Assembly: GCA_039707465.1 (NCBI GenBank)
Contig: CM077644.1
Location: 138,926,962 to 138,990,961 of the forward strand
Reading direction: 5' to 3'
From: Rhabdophis nuchalis
Lineage: Eukaryota > Chordata > Lepidosauria > Squamata > Natricidae
DNA: 64,000 nucleotides
Positions within the stretch are counted from its first letter, which is position 1. Each line of letters begins with the position of its first letter. A model generated the notes under the pieces. That model did not search any database, was not told where the DNA came from, and saw nothing but the letters and a program-made list of their open reading frames with translations. Position numbers and translations under genes: made by a program. Below are positions 35,745 through 46,528 of this stretch, in pieces.

Positions 35745-35879
35745 CAGGGGTCTCCAACCTTTGCAACTTTAAATCTGAAGGACTTCAGCTCCCAGAATTC
35801 TCCAGCCAGCAAAGCTGGCTGGAGAACTCTGGGAGCTGAAGTCCTTCAGACTTAAAGTTGCAAAGGTTGGAGACCCCTG
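35745..35879 (+). mobile_element. palindromic hAT MITE, first of two at one target
   Basis: CAGGGGTCTCCAACCTTTGC and its exact inverse GCAAAGGTTGGAGACCCCTG bound a near-perfect 135-bp palindrome (AATTCTCCAGCCAGCAAAGC at the centre). The flanks are CTGTAAAG on both sides. Confidence 0.85.
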
Positions 35880-35887
35880 CTGTAAAG

Positions 35888-36011
35888 CATGGATGTCAAA
35901 CTTGATTGTGTCACGTGACGTACTGCGACATTTTTTGCCTTTGTGGAGCCGAGGTAGGTGTGGCCTGCACGTGACATATCTGGCCCACAGGCCGCCAGTT
36001 TGACACCCCTG
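35888..36011 (+). mobile_element. hAT MITE, second insertion at the same target
   Basis: Ends CATGGATGTCAAACTTG and CAGTTTGACACCCCTG; flanks CTGTAAAG at 35880-35887 and 36012-36019. It shares the left octamer with the neighbouring palindromic element. Confidence 0.82.
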
Positions 36012-36019
36012 CTGTAAAG

Positions 36020-37440
36020 CTACCTCAAGCTTGGCCCTAATAATAATTCACATAGCTGTAAATCAGAGTAGTTCAAGAAAAGCCAAACTGCCCAGTCAGC
36101 ACACTTCTGCCGTTGTAACCAGCTTCAAAGGCCAAATACTCTCCAGTTGCAGCTGGAACACCTGACTTCTGTGGCAGTTTGTTGACTGAGCCTCAGCTGG
36201 CATCAAGGGACTTGCGTGTGGCCTAGAAATAGAATGTAAAGCTTTGCAAATGACTTTCAGATGATTGACTCTGCTGGGACAAGATCTGTAGTGAAAAAGA
36301 CAGAGTTAGAACAACTCTTGAGGGATCAGATAGAAGTCAGGTATAATACAAGAAGATGGGGAGTGTGAATGGCTGGTTGTACAAAGCAGTTGTAGCAGTT
36401 CGTAAAACACAACAGTTCAAATCTGATGCAGCCAAGTTTGAGAATAGTGTCTTGTTGATGTACTAATTCAATTTAGACAGTTATTTTCCTCACTGAAGAT
36501 CCCATAGTTAGCAATGCAATCAAAACAACAAAGTTGCTGACATTAAGGGCAGGATTAAGCACCAAAACTACATTCCATCCATACTTTGTACATACTTTCT
36601 GCCAGAATTAAATGCTGTAGAAACATCTTCAGTATGTAGTTAGCTAGCTTCAGTACTGACAACTAGTTTCCAACAAGTACAGTAAGGCATGAAGCTCTCA
36701 GATATTTTGCTATTAGTTGGGGGTGGGGGGAGAAACCCACTTTTAGCTTGAAAAGAGAGGCTCCATTCCAGCTTGGCAAAGAGACTAGATACAATAGGTC
36801 TTGTGGAGAATGGGAATCTGTGCTAATTTATCTCTGGCTTAAGTGTAATACAGTTTTGCCATTGCAATTAAGATTGTTCAAACATTGAAGGGAACTTATG
36901 CCTCATACTTCCTCCTGGCTTTTGAGCTTCAACACCTGTAAGGAAGATACTGGCCATAGTGCTGAGGGCTTTGCAAGTCTCTTTCAATACTCCAGAAGGA
37001 GCAAAACTATTGACAATTTTTTTTAATTTCCTTCTTTCAGCACCTGGCAGTTGGTCTTTCTTTGGGAAATGAAAATAATGGCAATGAGAAATGCCTGATT
37101 TAAAATAGAAAGATACTATACTTATACTAAACATATTTCCAAATGTGTTTGCTAAGAGCTACTGTTTTCTTTTAATACTTCAATTTCTCCCTTCAATAAT
37201 TGTATAATTGCAGACCTAAAGATAAAACCTAGTAGCCATCAAAATTATATTAATCTTGTATAAGCCAAAAAATGGGAACATTGTTTTTATCTTTTACCTC
37301 TCTGTACAGTGTATCTTTCATAATACACAAAATATTTGAAAGACGCCTAAGAAAAGACAGTAGCTCAAAAATAAATTCCAAATTTTAGCAGTAATAATTG
37401 GCTTATTTTTGGTCAGAGTGAGTTATAGTTAAAACAGCTA
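36020..37440. other. unassigned DNA
   Basis: One minus-strand frame (37134-36868) is open but not recognisable. A G-run lies near 36720. Confidence 0.35.
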
Positions 37441-37449
37441 TGAAACTGT

Positions 37450-37766
37450 GTGTATCTTTTAGTCCAACCCCCTGCTCAAGCAGAAGAACCTATATATTTC
37501 AGACAAATGGTTCTCCCATCTCTTCTTAAAAACCTCCAGTGATGGAGCGCTCACACTTTGCCTTGAAGGCAAACCATTCCACTAATTAATTGTTCAGGGA
37601 ATTTCTAATTAGTACTACCGTAGGTTGCTTCTCTCCTTGATTAGTTTCCATCCATTGCTTCCTGTCCTGCCTTCAGGTGCTTTGGCTGATTCCCTCTTCT
37701 TTGTGGCAGCCCCTTAAGTATTGGAAGATTTTATGATGACACTCCCAGTCCTTTTTTTCATTAAGC
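37450..37766 (-). mobile_element. CR1 3' fragment, older copy
   Basis: CCAACCCCCTGCTCAAGCAG, then TTTCAGACAAATGGTTCTCC, through GCTGATTCCCTCTTCTTTGT to AGTCCTTTTTTTCATTAAG, is the reversed CR1 C-terminal region with several small deletions. It ends exactly where the MITE at 37768 begins and does not resume after the MITE. Confidence 0.75.
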
Positions 37767-38581
37767 ATCCTGTTTCCCTGAAAATAAGACCTCCCTGGAT
37801 AATAAGCCCAATTGGGCTTTTGAGTGCATGTACTACAATAAGCCCTCCCCGAAAATACTGCAACATAGCAGCAGCTATGAGGTGACCCTGCTCGCCGCCC
37901 TCCTGCACCTCAAAAATAATAAGACCTTATGAAGGCATCACCATCAGATGGATTCGCAACTGGCTGACCAACTGCACTCAACGTGTAGTCCTCAATGGAA
38001 CTGCATCTACATGGAAGGAAGTATGCAGTGGAGTACCCCAAGGCTCTGTTTTAAGCCCAGTACTCTTCAACATCTTCATCAATGATTTGGATGAGGGGAT
38101 AAATGGGGAACTCGTCAAATTTGCAGACGACACCAAGCTGGCAGGAATAGCCAACACTCCAGAAGATAGGCTTAAGATACAGAAGGATCTTGACAAACTT
38201 GAACATTGGGCACTATCTAACAAAATGAAATTCAATTGTGAAAAAAGTAAGGTTCTACATTTAGGCAAGAAAAACGAAATGCACAGGTACAGTATAGGTG
38301 GTACCTTGCTCAATAGTAGCAACTGTGAGAGGGATCTTGGAATCCTAGTGGACAACCATTTAAATATGAGCCAGCAGTGTGCAGCAGCTGCCAAAAAAGT
38401 CAACACAGTTCTAGGCTGCATAAACAGAGGGATAGAATCTAGATCACGTGAAGTGCTAATGCCACTGTATAGTGCCTTGGTAAGGCCACACTTGGAATAC
38501 TGCATACAGTTTTGGTCGCTATGATGTAGAAAAGACGTGGAGACTCTGGAAAGAGTGCAGAGAAGAGCAATCAAGATGATT

Positions 38582-40564
38582 CCGGTTCCGGCTCCGGCGG
38601 CGACGGGCAAACTTAGGGTTCGCTCGCCGCTTTGTTCCTTTTCCTGCCCCCCCACGGGGGCGAGAAGCCCCTTGTTTGGGGCTTCTCCCGTAAAGCCGGC
38701 TCGACAGGGAAGCCCCCCCCCACGGCAGTGGGGCGAGCGACCCTGCTCCTCGGCTTAGGCGGAAGAGGACATGCTGCGGGGGGTCTTCCCTTCGCCAAAG
38801 GTTGGCGGCACCATTTAATTCCATGAAGAGAGACGATCGGAAGAGTCGGGAGGCTTTTCGGGACCTCAGCTGCGAGCGGAGAGTGAGCGTTTAAAACTTT
38901 TTTTTTCTGTACTGTCAGCCGGGCTGAAAGGGACAGGAGGGGGGTGTTTGTTTCCAAAAACCCCCCCTTGGACTAAAAGCGGCACTCGGAAATGCCTCGT
39001 TGAGAGGAATCGGAAACTTTTAATCTGGATGGTCTTTAACAAGGGAAAGTACTTTGCGGCTTGTTGCAATTATGTCTCTAGGTCTGGCTGAAACAGTTTC
39101 TTTTTTGCTTTTTAACCGCTTTCTCCCTCGGGCTCTGAGTTTGGGCGGAAAATGGCTTCTCTTTGTCCCCGACTGACTATGACCTATGGAAAATTACCAG
39201 TGTCTCTTTGTGATTTGGACTTCCTCTAATTATTGATGAAGAATTTTCTTTTTTTGGATTTGTGTTTTCCTTTCTGGATTGCCTTCGTTATTATACCTAT
39301 GGAGTTGGAAAAGTGTTTCTCTACTGGTTTCTGAATTTTGCAGCTATACAACTTTAAGAACTTTGGACTCCTGATCTGCCTACCAGCCCCACCCTAAAAA
39401 CGCCATTTTATTGGCACGGATTTTAACAGCTAAACATGGCACAAGAAGAAACACTGGCACGCCTTGAACAAAGAATGACTGCCCTTGAATCTGTTATACA
39501 AAATTTGGTATTAGAAATTAAGGCCCAGAGGGCAGAAAATGTCAACTTTAAAAAGGAATTATTGGACACTCGAAAACAAGTGTTTGAGAATACACAGAAG
39601 AATGAAGAATTGAAAGGGGGGCTGGAGGGGGCTAAGGGAGAGATTAAAAATGTTTCTAATGAGGTTGTGGAAATAAATGGGCACGTGACTAGGATAGATA
39701 TGGAAAGGATGACATATTTTTTGAGATTTCAGAATGTTTCTGAGATGGATGGTGAATGTCTCCCTGATCTTATGAGTACAATTATTGCAGACTATTTACA
39801 TAAACCTAAAGATGAGATCAGAGGGGACATTGACCTAGTCTACAGAATAAATTCTGCATATGCCAGGATGAATGAAGTACCCAGAGAGATACATGTAAAA
39901 TTTGTTAGAAGGTCAACCAGAGAGGAGATCTTGAAGGCGCAAAGAGGGAGTCCTATGATTTACCAACAAAAGGAGGTTACCATCTTGAAGCAGATTCCAA
40001 GAAAGATTAGAGAAGCTAGAAGGAAATTTTCCTTCTTGTCTAAAACATTGTTTGATCATGGGATCTGGTTCAAGTGGGTGATACCCGAAGGGATGCTGGT
40101 GTTCTGGGAAGGAGGTAGAGTGAAGATTAAAACAGTTGCTGAGGCGGAAGCCTTTCTTAAAAAACATTCCTCTGTCCTGGGAGAAGATCCAGGGGGGGCA
40201 GGGGGAGCCATGGCCCCGTCCGCTGGGGGCCCGGGGGAGAAGGGGGAAGATACAATTGCCAAGAGACTTAGATCTAAAAAATAACTTTGCCCTTGGTTTT
40301 TTTTGAGTAATATTGTATGATATTTGTAATCTGGATTTTTGTAATTGACTGACAGTATATAACTGAAAAATTTAGGAATATGTACTTGCTCCCAGCTTGT
40401 AGTGTTATGTGAAATGTTTTTTTTTTCTTTCTTTTTAATAATGTAACTTGAGGTACCGGAGGAGCCGACGACTTTGACGTGACTACTCTCAAAATTTCTA
40501 TGTAACCCTTACCCTACCCCACAAAAAATGTAAACTCAATAAAACTTTTTCAATATAAAAAAAA
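38582..40564 (+). mobile_element. ORF1-only L1-like retrotransposon (half-LINE)
   Basis: A 1,983-bp insertion is flanked by 9-bp target-site duplications AAGATGATT (38573-38581 and 40565-40573) and ends in AATAAAACTTTTTCAATATA plus an A-run. The 5' 250 bp are GC-rich (CCGGTTCCGGCTCCGGCGGC), as expected of a LINE promoter. One intact ORF (39436-40284) is followed by only 280 bp of 3' sequence, so the endonuclease/RT gene ORF2 is missing. This matches the layout of mammalian HAL1 elements. The insertion splits CR1 exactly. Confidence 0.82.
39436..40284 (+). CDS. L1 ORF1p-like RNA-binding protein
   Basis: The 282-residue frame is intact. Residues 1-95 form a heptad-rich coiled coil (LARLEQRMTALESVIQNLVL). 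Residues about 96-180 resemble the L1 ORF1p RRM: TYFLRFQNVSE, then DLVYRINS and PREIHVKFVRRSTREEIL. Residues about 185-255 match the C-terminal domain (ILKQIPRKIREARRKFSFLS, GIWFKWVIPEGMLVFWEGG). The tail is Gly/Pro-rich and ends in basic RLRSKK. In the L1 family such proteins trimerise, coat the element's RNA and act as nucleic-acid chaperones. The ATG context is AAACATGG. No ORF2 follows, so retrotransposition would depend on RT from another element. Confidence 0.82.
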   Translation: MAQEETLARLEQRMTALESVIQNLVLEIKAQRAENVNFKKELLDTRKQVFENTQKNEELKGGLEGAKGEIKNVSNEVVEINGHVTRIDMERMTYFLRFQNVSEMDGECLPDLMSTIIADYLHKPKDEIRGDIDLVYRINSAYARMNEVPREIHVKFVRRSTREEILKAQRGSPMIYQQKEVTILKQIPRKIREARRKFSFLSKTLFDHGIWFKWVIPEGMLVFWEGGRVKIKTVAEAEAFLKKHSSVLGEDPGGAGGAMAPSAGGPGEKGEDTIAKRLRSKK

Positions 40565-41396
40565 AAGATGATTAGGGGACTGGAGGCTAAAACATATGAA
40601 GAACGGTTGCAGGAATTGGGTATGTCTAGTTTGATGAAGAGAAGGACCAGGGGAGACATGATAGCAGTGTTCCGATATCTCAGAGGGTGCCATAAAGAAG
40701 AGGGAGTCAAACTATTCTCCAAGGCACCTGGGGGCAGGACAAGAAGCAATGGGTGGAAACTAATCAAGGAGAGAAGCAACTTAGAACTAAGGAAAAATTT
40801 CCTGACAGTTAGAACAATTAACCTCTGGAACAGCTTGCCTCCAGAAGTTGTGAATGCCCCAACCCTGGAAGTCTTTAAGAAGATGTTAGATAGCCATTTG
40901 TCTGAAATGGTATAAAGTTCCTGCCCACACAGGGGGTTGGACTAGAAGACCTACAAGGTCCCTTCCAACTCTGCTATTGTATTATTGCATTATTGTACCT
41001 CCCCGAAAATAAGGCCAAGCACTTATTTCGGGGGGGTCAAAAGAAAAGAAAATCCTGTCTTATTTTCGGGGAAACACAGTACATTAAATATAGAAGAAAA
41101 GTCTCCTCCCCTCTTCATTCTATATAAAAAGGAGAAAAGCAATTTCTCACTTTTATTTTTTTTTGTCTGACACATTAAAATGTGTTCCCAAATCCAGTAG
41201 CCATCCAGGAGGGATGGATTCCTTTTATTTTATTCTAATTAGTAAGTCTGGTGAGGAGCAGATAATTTTAAAAAACCCTTCATTATTTCCAAGATTTAAA
41301 GGATTCTTTCAACTCAGAAAAGATTCTTGTGTAGTACCTGGTGCCTAACTGAGTAAACCCCTTTCTTTATTTTTCTTTCCTCTCCTTCTGCAAAAG

Positions 41397-41442
41397 ATGT
41401 TGATCCAACTGCTACTGCATCCAGCTTAACAGAAAAGGACAG
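41397..41442 (+). CDS. candidate small internal exon, gene unknown
   Basis: A long pyrimidine tract (ctttatttttctttcctctc, continuing) ends in CAAAAG at 41396. The next 46 nt read x|V-D-P-T-A-T-A-S-S-L-T-E-K-D-|xx and stop at AG|GTATCC. The entry phase is 1 and the exit phase 2; the other frames hold stops or are short. The exit phase fits the entry phase of the candidate exon at 63559, with a serine formed at the joint. The donor is weak after GTA. I do not recognise the peptide. It could be chance. Confidence 0.3.
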
Positions 41443-41648
41443 GTATCCCTTTACAATAACCTCTATATCTTCTCTGTGACTAAATCATGAATCTTCTCTA
41501 TTACTGTATTCATATAAGATACAATCTGAATCAAGAGGGAAAGGAGGATTAATACGGTATGCAAAACACCCCCAGGGCTGTTGTGTCAGAGAGAATCATC
41601 TCTTTCTTTGATTGACATAGAGAAAAAGTTCTAGGAATTCCCCTATAA

Positions 41649-41783
41649 GAGGGGTCTCCAACCTTTGCAACTTTAAGTCTGAAGGACTTCAGCTCCCAGA
41701 ATTCTCCAGCCAGCAAAGCTGGCTGGAGAAGTCTGGGAGCTGAAGTCCTTCAGACTTAAAGTTGCAAAGGTTGGAGACCCCTG
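41649..41783 (+). mobile_element. palindromic hAT MITE
   Basis: Same family as 19152 and 35745; duplication CCCTATAA (41641-41648 and 41784-41791). The first base is G instead of C. Confidence 0.85.
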
Positions 41784-41866
41784 CCCTATAAAACAAGGGA
41801 TGCTGAAGGAATCTCACTGTCTTCTTAATATAGAGTAGTAAAACAAAGGGAAGATAGGGATGTAAG

Positions 41867-42289
41867 CAGTGATGGGATTCAAATAATTGAACAATCGGTT
41901 CTCTGCCCTAATGATTTCTTCCAACAACCACTTCACCAAACTGCAAGTAGAATTCTTACACCACGTAAAAATGCAAGTAGAAAAATAGCTTTGGTGGGAA
42001 GGTAATAGCGTTCCGTGCACCTTCGGCGTTTAGTCATGCCAGCCACATGACCATGGAGATGTCTTCGGACAGCGCTTTGAAACAGAGATGAGCGAAGGAG
42101 GAGCCTACATTGTGATGACACAACGCTTGATCTCGCTGCTGCTGGACAGTCCAACTGAACTTAAATTGTCCTGCAGGGACAGTGAAGAGGAAGACGAATC
42201 TTTCTTCCAACAACCACTTCACCAAACTGCTCAGAAAGTTAACAACTGGTTCTCCAGAAGTGGTGCGAACTGGCTGAATCCCACCACTG
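41867..42289 (+). mobile_element. hAT-like element containing a templated insertion
   Basis: The ends CAGTGATGGGATTC and GAATCCCACCACTG are inverted repeats. The flanking octamers GATGTAAG and GATGAAAA match at six of eight. A 30-bp direct repeat (41915-41944 and 42201-42230) brackets 256 bp copied from the SINE/LINE-element junction at 43438-43705. Confidence 0.7.
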
Positions 42290-43295
42290 GATGAAAAGAG
42301 TAGGTAAAACAACTTCTACTGTTCTGCCAGCATTTAAAAAACAAACAAACAATAAGCTGAACCTTTTTCAAAGATGGACATCTCCCATTGACCAGTGTAG
42401 TATTCCAGAATGCTACCATTGATTCACTGGTGTAAGAATTTACCTCCAGCAATAGCAGACTTGGTTAGTTTTATTTACAAACACACCTTGTGTCTTTTTA
42501 ATGTTTTATTACAATCTGAATAACTCTTACTTTCAATAAGTTCTCCTCAGCTAAAGTTGCTTTTAATTCTTTTCTACCCTTCTTTTCCTCATCTTCTCTC
42601 CCAAAATCTAGGCAAAGGTTAAGCAATCTGAACTTTTTTTTCTTTACTTCTCTTCCCTTCCAAAAGTAGCAAGACTTTCTGAAGAAATTATTTGGTTGGC
42701 ATTTTTCTTCTTTCTTTAGTTTAGAGCTATATACTATTCGGTAAGAAATTTGGCTTTTTTAGTCACACTGTTCCACAAATCCAGATGTTTTCACTGATTG
42801 TTGTATTGCTGTTGTTTGCATACTGGTTGTATTTTATGTTTAATTTTTATTTCCTTGATCTATTAATAAGAATAGTCCCTGAAGAGAAAGTCCTGAAGGA
42901 GCATGACTCTGAACTGCATCTAATTATTTTAATGGGGAAATTATTCTATCTATATCACCTTACAAATACAATAATTTTTCAGATCCTTGCATCTGAGAGA
43001 AAAGCCACAGGCAGTCACACAGATGGCAAATAAAAATGTTGTAGCACTCTAACAAAAAAGGGTAGCTCGAGAAAGGCTCTGCAAAGCTTCTAAGAAATGA
43101 TGTCTAGACAATCATGTGACTGACTGCCAAACAACTGAAAATTGACAACTTGCTGACATCTGAAGCCTCCGTAAGCACTCAAAATGATTTAAATTTGCTA
43201 TCATTGAGCAAGAGATACGGGGAGTTAGCCTTATTAGAAGAACAAGTTGAATTTAGATTCTAGGAAAAGGAATAATCGCAGTAATAACTATAGAA

Positions 43296-45775
43296 GGGAT
43301 GCAGTGGCTCAGTGGCTAAAATGCTGAGCTTGTCGATCAGAAAGGTTGGCAGTTTGGCGATTCGAATCCCTAGGGCCGCATATCGGAATGAGCTTCCATT
43401 ACTTGTCCCAGCTTCTGCCAACTTAGCAGTTCGAAAGCACGTAAAAATGCAAGTAGAAAAATAGCTTTGGTGGGAAGGTAATAGCGTTCCATGCACCTTC
43501 GGCGTTTAGTCATGCCAGCCACATGACCATGGAGATGTCTTCGGACAGCGCTTTGAAACAGAGATGAGCGAAGGAGGAGCCTGCGTTGCGACAACACAAC
43601 ACTTGATCTTGCTGCTGCGAGGTCATCGTCGATTCTTTTGCCGCTGGATGGTCCAACTGAACTTAAATTGTCCTGCAGGGACAGTGAAGAGGAAGACGAA
43701 TCTTTGCTGATCTTAGGGACACCGCAAAGTCCCTGATCGATGCAAAGGAAGCGCTTCTATCAAGTGGTAAACAGACAGCCCCTAGTCTGGCGAAGCTGCT
43801 GACGGCTCCAGAAGGAAGGAAGTGAAAAGAGAAATTGGTTTCAGCTGGTGAGATTTTTATCATTTTTAAAAGAGTTTGCCCATAAAAAACCTAAAATCAA
43901 GTTAAAAATTTAAGAACAGAAGAAATAATCGTCGGAATTAAGATTTGGAAGACCCTGGTCAGTGTGTTATCATAATTTTCTAAGCGTGATTTTTATAAAT
44001 GGAACCTATGCAGAACTTTTAAAAAGGAATGGATTAGTTTTCTTCTTCTATATTCTTTTTTTTATACTGCTCTTATAATTCATGGACTAAACCTTTTTTT
44101 CCATTACTACATGTGATCTTTTTTACTTTATCTAAGAATTTGATTCTTTCTAACTTGAAGCAATTAAGATACAAAAAGAAATAAAGAACTTGTAATAATT
44201 ATAACAACAGAGAGAAAGATGGCACTGCTACTCGAAAGCTGAAGTGTGTGTATTGAAAATAAAACACTTTTACTTTCATTACTGATTATCCTGGTATGGA
44301 ATCTCAAAGACCTAAAATGTGAAAAGTGAATTGTTTTTCACAGAAGTTCTTTTGAAACTTATCTTTACCCAGAGATTTTATTGCGAACTTATGTGTTAAC
44401 TTGTTAAAAACCTCTTTAAGCTAGAGTAGCAGCTTTTCTTCTTAACAACTGGAGACAAGGGCTGATTTTGAAGAACAGAAAGAAACTGATACTTTACAAG
44501 AGATAATGTCTGCAATACAGGAATTTTCTAATTCATTTGAGAAAAAATTAGATTACTTAATTGGACAATACGATGGAAAGGATGGAGATGCATATCAAAT
44601 CGAAAAAACAGAAGCTAGCGTCCCAAGCACCAAAGAGAATAATAACAACAAAAGAATTAAACCTGCTGTTTTTTTTCTGATGAATGGTTTATATCTGGCA
44701 ATGGAAAAAGTGGAACATGGAAAGAGGAATCAGATGAATGGGATCTCCACCTCAGATGGCAAGACACAGACGAAGAAACAACAAAAGAACTTATGGTATC
44801 AAAGAAAGAAACTTTATTATTAACACCACTGATAACAAATCTGACAATTAAAGACAAGCTGATTAAGGAAGAAGAAGAAGGACATCGAAATGACATGAAG
44901 GAATCAATAAATAATGAAATGCAAAGAGAAGACCACACAAACTTGATTAAGGATAAGACTAAAGGACTTATTCCACAAATAGCAGAGGACATGAGACTGT
45001 TTTACTACTGGAAAGAAACAGGTTAATAGATGAAAGTTTAATTCAAAATTAGTTAAGCTTAGGAAAATTTAGTGACAAAAGACATGATTAAAAAACAATA
45101 ACAACTGAAAATGATAAATAATGTATATATATATATGTATTGTTATAATAAGTAGTAACAGGATATGAATATTGAATGACAACTATGAAAGGAAGATGAG
45201 TAATTGTTTGGCTATATATAAAGACTAATAAAAAAGAAACTGTGATAATGGATATAGATAAATAAAGAAGAGATAATGATAATAATATCTATATAGGTAT
45301 GGGTATAACATGGGAAAATTGGATATAAACTTTAAACAGTGGTTGGAAAAGGACGACTAGAATTTTTTTGTCACTAAATATTATTGATGTTTAATTAGAA
45401 TAGACATAAGGAACAGTATTGTTGGAGGATATTAGAATTAATAAATGAGATGCCAATATATGGTTATGTTTTAAGTTTTGATATGTTTTATGATGAAGGA
45501 TGTGTAAACAATTATAGTTAAATAAGAATGGAAGTATGACATTTGATTCAATATACTTGAAATAATATGAACCGATTGACTATGGAAGAGTTGTATGAAA
45601 ACATTTTGCAACCAACATACACTTTCTATGTAAGATGGAGGATTTTGTGTTGTGTATAAAATAAAAATAAAAATAATTGTTAAAAAAAAAAAGAAACAGA
45701 GATGAGCAACGTCCCCTAGAGTTGGGAATGACTAGTACATATGTGCGAGGGGAACCTTTACCTTTATCTTTAACA
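43296..45775 (+). mobile_element. Sauria-type SINE, split by LINE-like copy 1
   Basis: The tRNA-derived head has an A-box-like GTGGCTCAGTGGCTAAA and a B-box GATTCGAATCC. The core has CTTCTGCCAACTTAGCAGTT CGAAAGCACGTAAAAATGCA, then CCAGCCACATGACCATGG. After the insertion at 43570-45692 the SINE resumes at 45708 with AACGTCCCCTAGAGTTGGGA and ends in CTTTACCTTTATCTTTAAC. The 3' part is the BovB-like tail. Confidence 0.82.
43570..45692 (+). mobile_element. non-autonomous LINE-like element, copy 1, inside a SINE
   Basis: It is flanked by 15-bp duplications GAAACAGAGATGAGC (43555-43569 and 45693-45707), and ends in AAAATAATTGTTAAAA and a longer A-run. The 5' 300 bp match copy 2 (46529-50211): TGGTCCAACTG, then CTGCAGGGACAGTGAAGAGG and GACACCGCAAAGTCCCTGAT. 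A short frame at 44506 (MSAIQEFSNSFEKKLDYLIG) looks like the start of an ORF1-type coiled coil, then breaks. No RT is present. The rest is AT-rich. Confidence 0.7.
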
Positions 45776-46528
45776 ACTATAGAACAGATAAATGAGCCTG
45801 AGCGCCAACCAGAAGAACCTCCAAGGGAGCATAAAGTAGCTACTGGTTTTATAACTTATACTTATTGAACAGCTAGGTTGTCAGAAAGATTATAAACAGA
45901 TATGGCTTATGACAAAGTAGAGAAGATAACTTTTGGATTGGTTTATTCATAAGTATTCAAACAATGAGGCTACAAAAAAAAACCCAGGTATATTGAAGTT
46001 ATCAAAACTGGTTTAGAAAAAGATGTGATGCAGAAAGTAAAATCTTGAGTAAAATCAGCAAGGAAAGACTGAATAAAAGAAAGAGAACAAAAAAAGTGAA
46101 ATGGCAGCTCAGAGAACCTTATCAACTCCATCAACCCTATTAACTCAACTCTTTAATAAGAACAGCTTTGGGATCAGGTAGACTATGATTAAACTGATGG
46201 ATCCTGCAAATTAGAAGGGTCAGCTTTAAAATAGTAAAAGAGTCCACATAAAGCAATTCTAAAATCAATTTTGTGAAACAATTGTGCAATGTTAAATTTA
46301 CCGTGAACATGTGGGGATCAGAGAATAGTTACTATCTTATTATGGTGGAGATAAATTACCATTGGGTTTAAGAAGACCGGTTTTCTTTCAATGATTTTTC
46401 ACTTAAAAGACTTTTTGTGAGTCTTGTTTTCAAATAACAGCAATTACAGACTTCCAAGATAGCTCTACTATCACGTTTTTCTTGCAAATGGAGAGAAGAT
46501 ACTTGTGAATCAGAAATAACAGTTGGCA

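Larger units (their letters stand above)
37929..40997 (+). mobile_element. CR1-type LINE interrupted by an L1-like element
   Basis: The first part (37929-38581) encodes RT: GVPQGSVLSPVLFNIFINDL, the intact catalytic FADDTKLAG, and RPHLEYCIQFWS, with one TGA after FWSL. The second part (40574-40997) continues at the same base with RGLEAKTYEERLQELG and ends EVFKKMLDSHLSEMV. The CR1 3' end follows: GGGGTTGGACTAGAAGACCT, then GGTCCCTTCCAACTCTGC and short TATTATTG repeats. The 5' truncation is inside the RT. The element landed in the MITE 37768-41079. Confidence 0.88.
37768..41079 (+). mobile_element. Tc1/mariner-like MITE, split by a CR1
   Basis: The left part (37768-37928) begins with CTGTTTCCCTGAAAATAAGA. 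The right part (40998-41079) ends with TCTTATTTTCGGGGAAACAC AGT followed by TA. The termini are inverted repeats. A full-length relative at 23596-24086 shows that AAGACCTT (left) and CCCCGAAAATAAGGCC (right) were once contiguous. The gap is filled by CR1, which in turn holds an L1-like element. A TA follows the right end; the left TA is eroded. Confidence 0.75.

Noticed and set aside
36868..37134. Minus-strand frame containing ERRKLKKIVNSFAPSG and a later VEAQKPGGSM
   Set aside because: The residues look protein-like, but there is no clear splice context, family match or conservation evidence; length is within chance for AT-rich DNA.
43296..43400. tRNA-like A and B boxes
   Set aside because: They belong to the head of a Sauria-type SINE, not to a functional tRNA gene; no cloverleaf with an intact acceptor stem is seen.
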